From assembly GCA_007133465.1 (NCBI GenBank), contig SLMP01000004.1:1-64000 (forward strand): DNA of 64,000 nt, written 5' to 3'. Position numbers and translations under genes: made by a program. Under the pieces are notes generated by a model. That model saw only the letters and a program-made list of their open reading frames with translations, was not told the DNA's origin and did not search any database. The number at the start of each line of letters is the position of its first letter. Position 1 is the stretch's first letter. Shown here piece by piece: positions 1 to 7,419 of the stretch. The DNA comes from Nitriliruptoraceae bacterium. Lineage in GTDB: Bacteria; Actinomycetota; Nitriliruptoria; Nitriliruptorales; Nitriliruptoraceae.

Positions 1-83
1 ACGCCCGGCTGTGCCGGCTGACCCGACCTCGTGTGCTCACGGGTGTTTGCGTCGTCGCGAAGGACGCAAGTTGACGGCGTCCC

Positions 84-431
84 TCACATCGCTCCCGCGC
101 GGCAGAGTTCCACGACATGCGCAGCGGTCCGCTTCGGGTTCTCCCGCTTGAGCCGGACCGCAAGGTCGAGCAGCTCGACATCGGACACCGGCCGGCGGCG
201 ACGTTGGGCAGGGACCAGCGCATCGAACCCGCCCGTCCGGTAGGCACGGATCCAGCGGTCCAACGTGGAGCGGCCCACCAACTTCCACTCACCGTTCGGG
301 CGGCGATGCTCCCGGGCGGCGAGCTGGCGGACCAGCCGGCCACGCTCAGCCGGGGTCAGGTCTTCATCGGCCGCCTCACGGATCAGTCCGTAACGGAACA
401 GCGCGATCTCACGCCGTTGTGGGTCTTCCAT
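84..431 (-). pseudogene. Truncated helix-turn-helix transposase (N-terminal part)
   Basis: N-terminal remnant of an insertion-sequence transposase; only the DNA-binding part is left. From the ATG at 431 the 115 residues include a helix-turn-helix stretch (RSTLDRWIRAYRTGGFDAL), an Arg-rich linker, then a LAVRLKRENPKRTAA segment that in full-length relatives leads into a second HTH and a DDE integrase core. A TGA at 84-86 stops the frame before any DDE domain, so roughly two thirds of the expected protein is missing. The frame stays open upstream to 548, but the ATG at 431 matches the usual family start. It lies 35 bases downstream of the DUF6431 gene on the same strand, so both probably came from one element. 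Family placement is from memory of similar proteins. Confidence 0.7.
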
Positions 432-466
432 CGTCTGCTCCTCACTCGAAGGTCGAGCGGGAGCGT

Positions 467-1058
467 TCATCCCATCCACGGCCCCGGGAAGGGCGAGGTC
501 GTGTTGCACAGCAGCCGCCCTGCGGTCGCTGCCGATGCGAACGGCCACCGGCAGCCGATCCCAAGCCGAACCGCGGCCGCCCGGCCGGCCACCACGACCG
601 CCGTCACGGCGTCACCGAAGCCGCTGCCAGTCGGCTCGATACGGACCAGGCCCGCATCGAGCCATAACGCCCACCGCACCAGATGCGCCCGGACCGGCTC
701 AGCGACCACAGCGAACCGCGACAGCCACCCGCGCACCGTGGAACGGGCCACCCCCGACCTCCGCCGCGACCCGGCGTTGCCCCCACCCTGCAGCCTTGCG
801 CTCCAACGCCCTGCCGATCGTCGCGGCGAAGTCGCCACGGCGGGCCAGCATCGACGTCGGCAGCAGCACATGCGTGACCCGGCAACCCCGGCAGATCGAC
901 CGTCGAGGACGGACACGAGACCGGTCGTGCCCGCGCCCCACGTCGCGTGGACGGGCCCACCCCCACGGCGCCAACCGGCCACCGCAGCAAGGGCAGAGCA
1001 GCGCACCGGCTACCAGCTCGAACTCGACGCGCGCCGGATCAGGGTTTACCGTCGTCAT
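467..1058 (-). pseudogene. Frameshifted DUF6431-type insertion-sequence protein
   Basis: Remnant of a small zinc-ribbon/HTH protein (DUF6431 type) that commonly accompanies actinobacterial transposases; its biochemical role is unknown. The ATG at 1058 follows AGGAGCGCAGCC. The first frame gives a Cys4-like N-terminus (CPCCGG, then CRGC) and runs to AAGWGQRRVAAEVG. The natural continuation VARSTVRGWLSRF is one frame away and ends at a TGA at 467-469. The break coincides with a run of five C on the plus strand (751-755): removing one base restores a single reading frame. This is therefore a one-base insertion at a homopolymer, either real decay or a sequencing error. The protein sits just upstream of the truncated transposase on the same strand. 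Confidence 0.65.
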
Positions 1059-1301
1059 GGCTGCGCTCCTATCGCAGCAAGAAGCCCTCCCGGTGTCCGC
1101 CAAGACTGGCCGGGGGGCTTCGCCTATTCAGGGACCCGCCAACCCTGCCCGCGCACGCACGACAGGGCAACCCCACCGCCACCCGACATCCTCAACGTCG
1201 CTGGCGGACTACAGCCCCACCGTCCTCACCTCACGTGGCGTCCAACAGCAAGGAGGGCAGGACCCAGTCGACGTCGAGCTCTGAGCTGCACGTGTTCACT
1301 T

Positions 1302-1561
1302 GCCGGCGCGGTTTCCGAGGCACTGACCAACGTCGGGAAGCACGCTCTCGCCTCGCCGTCATCTACGCGGAACCGCAGGATCACGGGGTGTTCGTGTCCG
1401 TGCGCGATGACGGCGTGGGGTTCGACCCCGGGCGGATCCGCGAGGGGCTCGGGCTGCGGATCTCGATCCGCGACCGGCTCGCGAACGTCGGCAGCCGAAG
1501 CGAGGTCCGCAGCAACCCCTCCCGGGGGACCGAGGTGCAGCTCTGGGTCCCGCTCAGGTGA
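1302..1561 (+). pseudogene. C-terminal remnant of a sensor histidine kinase (NarL-system type)
   Basis: Only the ATPase end of a two-component histidine kinase remains. One frame from 1302 reads AGAVSEALTNVGKHA, the N-box of HATPase domains in HisKA_3-type kinases. After about 1346 the homology continues in another frame with VFVSVRDDGVGFDPG (the G1 box) and GLGLRISIRDRLANVGS, ending in LWVPLR and a TGA at 1559-1561. So the sensor and dimerisation parts are missing and the remaining tail carries a frameshift. It meets the transketolase gene tail to tail, their ends overlapping by eight bases. The loss of everything upstream probably reflects insertion or deletion events linked to the transposase debris on its left. 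Confidence 0.65.
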
Positions 1562-3515
1562 CGTCGAGCAGCGACAGCGCCTCGCGCACCACGTTGGCGA
1601 CCGAGATGCCAAGCTCCTCGAACATGACGTCACCGGGGGCGCTGGCACCGAACCGGTCGATCCCGACGCAGGCATCGGCGTAGCGGTCCCAACCGAACGT
1701 ACTGGCGGCTTCTACCGACAGCGTCGGAACCTCGGCGGGCAGCACCTGTTCCTGGTAGGCATCGGACTGTGCAGCGAAACGGTCCCAGCTGGGGAGGCTG
1801 ACCACCCGGGCCGCGACCCCCTTCGCCGCGAGCTCGTTCGACGCATCGACACACACCGTGACCTCGCTGCCCGAGGCGACGAGGATGACCTCTGGCGCCC
1901 GGTCGGGCTCGGACACGATGCCAGCACCCCGCGCCACCGCCGAACCGTCGGTCACGACCCGGATCGCCTGGCGCGACAGGACGAGCGCGGTCGGTCCATC
2001 GTGCTCGACCGCGCTCCGCCACGCCGCAACGGTCTCGTTCGCGTCCGCTGGCCGGATGACCTGGAGGTCCGGAACGGCACGCAAGGTCGCCAGGTGCTCG
2101 ATCGGTTGATGGGTCGGGCCGTCCTCACCGACCCCCACGGAGTCGTGGGTGAACGAGAAGACGATCTTCGCGCCGGAGATCGCCGCCATACGCAGCGCCG
2201 GACGGAGGTAGTCGACGAACACGAAGAAGGTCCCCCCGACCGGCAGGATCCCTCCATGACGTGCCATACCGACCAGCGCCGCACCCATCGCGTGCTCGCG
2301 GATCCCATAGTAGATCTGCCGACCACCTGGCTCAGAGGCCGTCTGCGCGACGGCATCCGTCAGCTTGACGCCGGTGTTCCCCGTCAGGTCGGCCGAGCCG
2401 GCGACCAGACCGGGCAGCTGCTCCACAGACGCGTTGATGGCCGCGTTGATCGCCTGCCGGGTCGCGGTCTGGGTGCCTTCCTCGTACGTGGGGAGCTCGT
2501 CGTCCCAGCCCTCCGGCGGGGTCGCCGACCAGCACGCAGCCCAGGCCGGGTCATCGAGCAGCTCCCGGTCTCGCTCGTCCCACGCCTCGGTCAAGGCGGC
2601 CCCACGGGCCCGGGCCCGAGTGCGCGCGTCCTCGACGACCTGCTCCGGAGCCCAGAACGGTTCGTCCGGGATACCGAGCACCTCCTTGGTCCGAGTGATC
2701 GCATCGGCATCGAAGGCGAGCCCATGCGCGGCAGGGTCATCGGTGTGGTCGGGCGAGGGGTAGCCGATGTGGCTTCGCAACACGATCAGGGTCGGGCGCG
2801 ACTCGTCCTCGCGCGCATCGAGGAGCACCTGCTCGAGCGCATCGAGATCCTCACCGATCTCACCCACCTCGCGCACGTCCCACCCGTAGGCGCGGAAGCG
2901 ACCCGGGACGTCATCGCTGCAGCTGAGCTCGAGCCCACCGTCGATGGTGATCCGGTTGTCGTCGAAGACGACGATCAGACGATCGAGCCCGAGATGGCCT
3001 GCGAGCGAGGCTGCCTCATGGCTGAGCCCCTCCATGAGGCATCCGTCACCGGCGATCACGTAGGTGTGATGGTCGATCGCATCCGGGCCGAAGGTGGCTC
3101 GCTGATAACGCTCCGCGATCGCCATGCCCACCGCGTTCGCGAGGCCCTGCCCGAGAGGACCGGTCGTGACCTCAACGCCGGTCGTGTGCCCCGCCTCGGG
3201 GTGCCCGGGCGTGCTGGACCCGAACTGCCGGAACGCTCGCAGGTCCTCGAGTTCGAGACCGTAACCCTGGAGGAACAGCGCCGAGTACTGCAGGATGGAC
3301 GTGTGGCCGTTCGACAACACGAACCGGTCTCGGTCGACCCAGTCCGGCCGCTGCGGGTCGTGGCGGAGCACCCGCGTGAACAGCACGTGGGCCAGGGGAG
3401 CCAGTGCCATCGCCGTGCCTTGGTGCCCGCTCCGCGCCGCGTGTGGCGCGTCCATGGCGAGTCCACGCATGATGCGCACGACCAGGTCGTCGTGAGAGAG
3501 GTCAGCCAGAACCAT
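1554..3515 (-). CDS. tkt: Transketolase
   Basis: Thiamine-diphosphate-dependent transketolase, a cytosolic enzyme moving C2 units between sugar phosphates (for example erythrose 4-phosphate plus xylulose 5-phosphate to fructose 6-phosphate plus glyceraldehyde 3-phosphate). At 653 residues it has the normal bacterial length. It shows the substrate-binding His in SGHQGTAM near residue 31, the GPLGQGLANAVGMA motif, the ThDP/Mg motif VIAGDGCLMEG, and the pyrimidine domain with GIREHAMGA and DSVGVGEDGPTHQPIE. The ATG at 3515 has only a weak Shine-Dalgarno sequence. It is the last gene on the minus strand of the tetritol cluster, 130 bases beyond the dehydrogenase. Together with transaldolase it would absorb the erythrose 4-phosphate made by the isomerases encoded nearby. 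A second housekeeping copy elsewhere in the genome is likely. Confidence 0.95.
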   Translation of the reverse strand: MVLADLSHDDLVVRIMRGLAMDAPHAARSGHQGTAMALAPLAHVLFTRVLRHDPQRPDWVDRDRFVLSNGHTSILQYSALFLQGYGLELEDLRAFRQFGSSTPGHPEAGHTTGVEVTTGPLGQGLANAVGMAIAERYQRATFGPDAIDHHTYVIAGDGCLMEGLSHEAASLAGHLGLDRLIVVFDDNRITIDGGLELSCSDDVPGRFRAYGWDVREVGEIGEDLDALEQVLLDAREDESRPTLIVLRSHIGYPSPDHTDDPAAHGLAFDADAITRTKEVLGIPDEPFWAPEQVVEDARTRARARGAALTEAWDERDRELLDDPAWAACWSATPPEGWDDELPTYEEGTQTATRQAINAAINASVEQLPGLVAGSADLTGNTGVKLTDAVAQTASEPGGRQIYYGIREHAMGAALVGMARHGGILPVGGTFFVFVDYLRPALRMAAISGAKIVFSFTHDSVGVGEDGPTHQPIEHLATLRAVPDLQVIRPADANETVAAWRSAVEHDGPTALVLSRQAIRVVTDGSAVARGAGIVSEPDRAPEVILVASGSEVTVCVDASNELAAKGVAARVVSLPSWDRFAAQSDAYQEQVLPAEVPTLSVEAASTFGWDRYADACVGIDRFGASAPGDVMFEELGISVANVVREALSLLDVT

Positions 3516-3645
3516 GTTGTCACCGATCGTCAGGTTGCCGGATCCCGTTCCGTCGAGAGGAGGCAGGTGGCGTCGCCCCCCCTGCCGGTACGGTGACGAC
3601 GGCGGGCGTGGCCACCCGCTGCCGACCGGCCACGCCGCCCTCGCG

Positions 3646-4734
3646 TCAGCCGGGGATCAAGGTCACCTTGATCGACTGGTCACCGGACTCGACGAGCTTC
3701 AGCCCCTCGTCGTACTTCTCGAGCGGGAGCTGGTGCGTGCAGATTTCGTCCATGGGGAGGTCACCCGACTCGAGCATGCGGACCGCAGCTGGCCAGCAGT
3801 GAGGGCCGAGGTGCGCACCGAGCACGTCGAGCTCCTTGTCGTCGCTGATGATCGACCAGTCGACCGTGACCTCGGAGCCAAAGACGCTGTACTCGACAAA
3901 CCGTCCGAGCTTGCGGAGCAGGTTCAGTCCCTGACCCACGGCGTCCACGTGGCCGCTGCCCTCCAGATAGACATCCGCACCGTAACCGTCGGTGAGGTCC
4001 CGCACGTACTGAACCGGGTCCTGTTGTGCGATGTTCACGGTGTGGGTCGCGCCGCACTTCTTGGCGAGTTCGAGCTTCGCGTCGGCGAGATCGAGCGCGA
4101 CGACGGCCGCTGGCGACTTCGCTGCCGCTCCGGCGATCATGCCGAGGCCGATGGGGCCGCAGCCAGCCACGACTACGACGTCCTCGAAGCGGATCGACCC
4201 ACGCTCCACGGCATGCAGCGCGCACGACAGCGGCTCTGCGAACGCTGCGTGTTGCGGTGCGATGTCCTTGGAGATCTTGTGGACGCGCGACGTGGGCGTG
4301 TAGACCATGTACTCGGCCATCCCACCGGGAGCGACGCGCTTGAACCCATACATGTCGTGAGGGCCGCACATCCAGTACTCGCCGCGACGGCAGTACCGAC
4401 ACACATCGCACGGGACGATCTGCTCGGCGACCACTCGATCGCCGACATCAACACCCCACCGGGAGCTGGCGACATCGTCGATGGTGACGATCTCGCCCGT
4501 GAACTCGTGCCCGGGGATGACCTGGGACTCGGTCCATGCCGGTCGGTTCTCGTCGCCCCAGAACTTCGGCGCCCCGTGGTACGCCTTGAGGTCGCTGGCA
4601 CAGATTCCGACTGCCTCGACCCGCACCAGCGCTTCGCCCGGGCCCGGGGTCGGAACCGGAACCTCCTCGAGTCGGTAATCACCTGGTCCGTGAACGACAA
4701 CCGCTTGCATCGCCTCCGGCAGTGTTCCAGCCAT
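3646..4734 (-). CDS. eltD: Zinc-dependent polyol dehydrogenase, probable erythritol/L-threitol dehydrogenase
   Basis: Medium-chain zinc alcohol dehydrogenase expected to oxidise a C4 polyol to erythrulose with NAD. The 362-residue frame shows catalytic zinc ligands Cys45 (GICASD) and His76-Glu77 (PGHEF), a structural zinc set at Cys109, Cys112, Cys115 and Cys123 (CDVCRYCRRGEYWMC), and a Rossmann GCGPIG at 191-196. The ATG at 4734 is chosen over an upstream in-frame start at 4797 because GGAGA lies just before it. The tetritol assignment rests on context: a DAK-type kinase, a TIM-type and an RpiB-type isomerase in the same cluster match the EltD pathway known from Mycobacterium smegmatis. The class is certain; the exact substrate is inferred, and xylitol, ribitol or another polyol is possible. 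A TAGAGT -10-like hexamer on the minus strand lies at 4796-4801. Confidence 0.8.
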   Translation of the reverse strand: MAGTLPEAMQAVVVHGPGDYRLEEVPVPTPGPGEALVRVEAVGICASDLKAYHGAPKFWGDENRPAWTESQVIPGHEFTGEIVTIDDVASSRWGVDVGDRVVAEQIVPCDVCRYCRRGEYWMCGPHDMYGFKRVAPGGMAEYMVYTPTSRVHKISKDIAPQHAAFAEPLSCALHAVERGSIRFEDVVVVAGCGPIGLGMIAGAAAKSPAAVVALDLADAKLELAKKCGATHTVNIAQQDPVQYVRDLTDGYGADVYLEGSGHVDAVGQGLNLLRKLGRFVEYSVFGSEVTVDWSIISDDKELDVLGAHLGPHCWPAAVRMLESGDLPMDEICTHQLPLEKYDEGLKLVESGDQSIKVTLIPG

Positions 4735-4833
4735 CTCGCCTTCTCCGCACTCTTGGTTCGACCCGAGGAGCTCCGTCGGGACGCAGAACGCTCTCACTCT
4801 AACACCCGCGAGAGACAGAAACCACCCCTTGGC

Positions 4834-4854
4834 GGGTTACATTAACATCGTTCC
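4834..4854. promoter_or_regulatory. Candidate operator for the cluster regulator
   Basis: An AT-rich island, GTTACATTAACATCGTT, sits in otherwise GC-rich DNA roughly 110 bases upstream of the dehydrogenase start. It contains two near-copies of a (T)TAACAT-like hexamer in direct orientation. The nonamer TTAACATCG (4842-4850) recurs, inverted, in the promoter region of the transporter operon (17660-17668). Both sites flank genes of one pathway, and the cluster encodes a DeoR-family regulator, so a shared repressor site is plausible. No footprint-level evidence exists here. Confidence 0.35.
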
Positions 4855-5336
4855 CCGAGGAGGGAGCGCGTCGGGCAGGCCGGTCGCACGGGTACGCCTG
4901 GACGCGCTCCCGGACGCCCCACGTGCGCCGAGCCCCTCTCGATCGGTGGGGTCCGGGCGGAGGCCAGGGGTGTCCCCGCCGCTCGACGAGGACGCTGGCC
5001 GTCGGCCCGAGGCAGGTGTCAGCACCGATCTCAAGACCCACCCATCGCCGATATCGGACCGTGGATCGTGCGGGGCGGCGATCGCGTGGCTGCGCACCAC
5101 ACGGGCCATGACGCCAGGTCTCGGCTGCCGTGGCCTGCTCGGTCGCGACGCGACGCGGCGGTCGATCGCGGGGTGTTCGGCGCCCGGCGCGGAGGTCTCG
5201 GCGGGCTCGCTCCACGCCCCCCGGCCAACGACTGCACCATCAGCCACAAGGACCGCTTCGCCACGCCTCCACGCCCCGTTGTGGGGGGTGTCGGGCCGGG
5301 CCGAGCGGAGCACCGGCCAGAACCCCATTTCGGCCG

Positions 5337-5365
5337 TTCCGCCCCTCTATCGTTTGTGCTATAAA
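5337..5365 (+). promoter_or_regulatory. Possible promoter for the ABC ATPase transcript
   Basis: TTCCGC at 5337-5342 and TATAAA at 5360-5365 are separated by 17 bases, a sigma-70-like arrangement inside a short AT-rich patch. The -10 box is good and the -35 box is poor. If used, transcription would begin about 250 bases before the ATPase start and include a leader of unknown function. Confidence 0.3.
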
Positions 5366-5623
5366 CTCATGAAGTAGCGAGAGCACGGGCATCTCCTGGC
5401 GGACATGGCCCGGGCGGAGGCGATCCATGGACAGTTCGATGCGGCCACTGGGGAGGATGCGCACCTGCGGGTGCCGTCGTGCCCCTGTCGCCGACCAGGT
5501 GGTGGCCGCCACCACCGTCCTCACCGGATCTGACCGCGTCACGAACATCTCCGACGGTCTTGAGAGGAAGCACCTCAGCCTGATCGTCCGTACGGAGCCG
5601 AGATCGACAGAGGTGGGAGCCTG

Positions 5624-7192
5624 ATGACGGACAACTCAGCAGCTGTGGTCCTGCGTGCCGTTGGCATCGCCAAGTACTACGGCGGTGTGAAAGCGCTGCG
5701 AGGAGTCGACTTCGATGTCCGAAGCGGGCAGGTCACCGTCCTGTTCGGCGAGAACGGGGCGGGCAAGTCCACGCTGATGAAGATCCTGGCGGGTATCGAG
5801 GAACCGACGGCCGGACATCTCGAACTCGACGGCGAGCGGATCGAGTTCGCATCCATCGATGACGCCGTCGAGCGCGGCATCTCGATCATCCACCAGGAGC
5901 TGAACCTCTACCCGAACCTGAGCGTCCGGGACAACATCTTCGTCGGCCGCGAGCTCCGGAGCTGGCTGGGCCAGATCGACTACGCCCGCGAGAACGAGAT
6001 TACCCGGGAACTCATGACGCGCCTGGAGCAGCACGACGTCGAGCCTACGACCATGGTCCGAGACCTCACGATCGGGCAGCAACAGATCGTGGAGATCGCA
6101 CGCGCGCTCGCCACGGACGCACGCATCCTGATCATGGATGAGCCGACCTCGGCCCTGAGCCGGAGCGAGGTCGAGGTCCTCTTCTCGGTCATCAACGAGC
6201 TGACCGGGCGGGGCGTCGCGATCGTCTACATCTCGCACCACCTCGAGGAAGCCATCTCCGTGGCCGACCACGGGATCGTCTTCCGGGACGGTCGGCTCGT
6301 CGCGGCCGAGACTGCCGACAAGATCGACCTCGCATGGGTCGTCGCGAAGATGGTCGGAAGGAAGGTCGGGCGGGACTTCAAAGGAGGGCCGCGTCGGTTC
6401 GGAGACGTGCAACTCTCGATCGAGAACCTGTCCGTCGGTGATCCACTGGGAAGCTCACGACTGCTCGTGGACAACGTCTCCTTGGAGGTGCGGGCTGGCG
6501 AGGTCGTGTGCCTGTACGGCCTCATGGGTGCGGGGCGAACCGAGCTCATGGAGGCGCTCGTTGGCCGGATGCCGGTCGTCGGCGGACGGGCGGTCCTCAA
6601 CGGCGAGGAGCTCGCGGGCATGTCCGTGCGCGCCCGTATGGTGAAGGGGATGGGCCTTGTCCCCGAGGATCGCCAACGTGATGGGCTCGTGCAGTTGCTG
6701 TCGGTGGGCTCCAACCTCTCACTGAGCACGATCTTCACCTTGGTCCGGCGGATGCTGATCGCTCGTGACCGTGAACGCGAAGAGATCGAAGAGATGATCG
6801 AGTCCGTTCGGATCCGAGCAGCCGCGGACGATATGAAGACCGCGATCCAGCTGCCGGTCACCTCCCTCAGCGGCGGGAACCAGCAGAAGGTCGTCATCGG
6901 CAAGGTCCTCATGACCTCGCCGACCCTGCTGCTGCTCGACGAGCCGACGCGTGGGATCGACGTCGGGGCGAAGGACGAGATCTTCAACGTCATGTTCTAC
7001 CTCGCAGCTAAGGGGCTCGCCGTGCTGTTCGCGACCTCCGAGATCGGTGAGGCGATGGCTGCATGCCACCGGCTCATCGTGATGTCACGCGGACAGTTCG
7101 TCGCCGAGTTCGACCCCAGGACGGCTGCTCGCGATGATGTGGTCGCCGCCACCGGTGGCAGCACGGCACCCGTGCGAAGGGGCGTTGCGTGA
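5624..7192 (+). CDS. Sugar ABC transporter ATPase, RbsA/EryE type (two ABC domains)
   Basis: Energy-coupling subunit of a ribose-type (CUT2) sugar ABC importer, bound to the inner face of the membrane permease. It carries two complete ABC modules in 522 residues. The first has Walker A GENGAGKST at 42-50, an LTIGQQQ signature and Walker B ILIMDEPTSALS. The second has the characteristic altered Walker A GLMGAGRTE, LSGGNQQKV and LLLLDEPTRGIDVG. The ATG at 5624 follows GAGGTGGGAG. It is the only transporter ATPase in the cluster. The permease, lipoprotein and DUF2291 genes are on the opposite strand 7-10 kb away, so it must pair with them in trans. The next gene on its own strand is the isomerase/binding-protein fusion. 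Confidence 0.93.
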   Translation: MTDNSAAVVLRAVGIAKYYGGVKALRGVDFDVRSGQVTVLFGENGAGKSTLMKILAGIEEPTAGHLELDGERIEFASIDDAVERGISIIHQELNLYPNLSVRDNIFVGRELRSWLGQIDYARENEITRELMTRLEQHDVEPTTMVRDLTIGQQQIVEIARALATDARILIMDEPTSALSRSEVEVLFSVINELTGRGVAIVYISHHLEEAISVADHGIVFRDGRLVAAETADKIDLAWVVAKMVGRKVGRDFKGGPRRFGDVQLSIENLSVGDPLGSSRLLVDNVSLEVRAGEVVCLYGLMGAGRTELMEALVGRMPVVGGRAVLNGEELAGMSVRARMVKGMGLVPEDRQRDGLVQLLSVGSNLSLSTIFTLVRRMLIARDREREEIEEMIESVRIRAAADDMKTAIQLPVTSLSGGNQQKVVIGKVLMTSPTLLLLDEPTRGIDVGAKDEIFNVMFYLAAKGLAVLFATSEIGEAMAACHRLIVMSRGQFVAEFDPRTAARDDVVAATGGSTAPVRRGVA

Positions 7193-7419
7193 ACGGTTCT
7201 GCCGACGGCGGGCATGCCGATCGCTACGTGACTCCCCGTCGACCGGCTACGGGCACGGCGGTCGAAGGCAGAGACCGATGCATGCAGCCGACCCGTTCGC
7301 GCGACGGCAGGAGCACGGCTCGCGGCTGCGTCGGACCTGCGACGCGGACCGGGTGAGCCATCGTCGAGCACGTCGCGAGTCCAGCCAGCGAGGTTCAACA
7401 GCAACGCAAAGGTCGACAC
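7193..7419. other. Intergenic region after the ATPase
   Basis: In ribose-type transporter operons a permease gene normally follows the ATPase; here only about 230 bases lie before the fusion gene. A frame starting GTGA at 7189 overlaps the ATPase stop and runs for about 55 codons, but it is Arg/Thr-rich with no membrane segment and matches nothing I know. I treat it as non-coding. Confidence 0.5.

Larger units (their letters stand above)
4735..5623. other. Divergent intergenic region between dehydrogenase and ABC ATPase
   Basis: About 890 bases separate two divergently transcribed genes, unusually long for this window. I see no convincing protein gene. It holds a candidate operator near 4834-4854, a TAGAGT hexamer for the dehydrogenase, and an AT-rich patch with TATAAA at 5360-5365. 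A 65-codon frame (5427-5624) ends with a TGA that overlaps the ATG of the ATPase gene by one base. It resembles no family known to me and could be a leader peptide or chance. The rest is GC-rich and featureless by eye. Confidence 0.6.

Noticed and set aside
117-3596. A 1159-codon open frame on the plus strand across the transposase debris and transketolase
   Set aside because: It is an antisense shadow of transketolase caused by high GC; the minus strand carries a clear enzyme with all motifs. Only the short kinase tail around 1302-1345 in this frame is genuine.
7189-7360. GTG frame overlapping the ATPase stop, considered as a lost permease remnant
   Set aside because: Translation is Arg/Thr-rich, with no hydrophobic segment and no match to the cluster permease.
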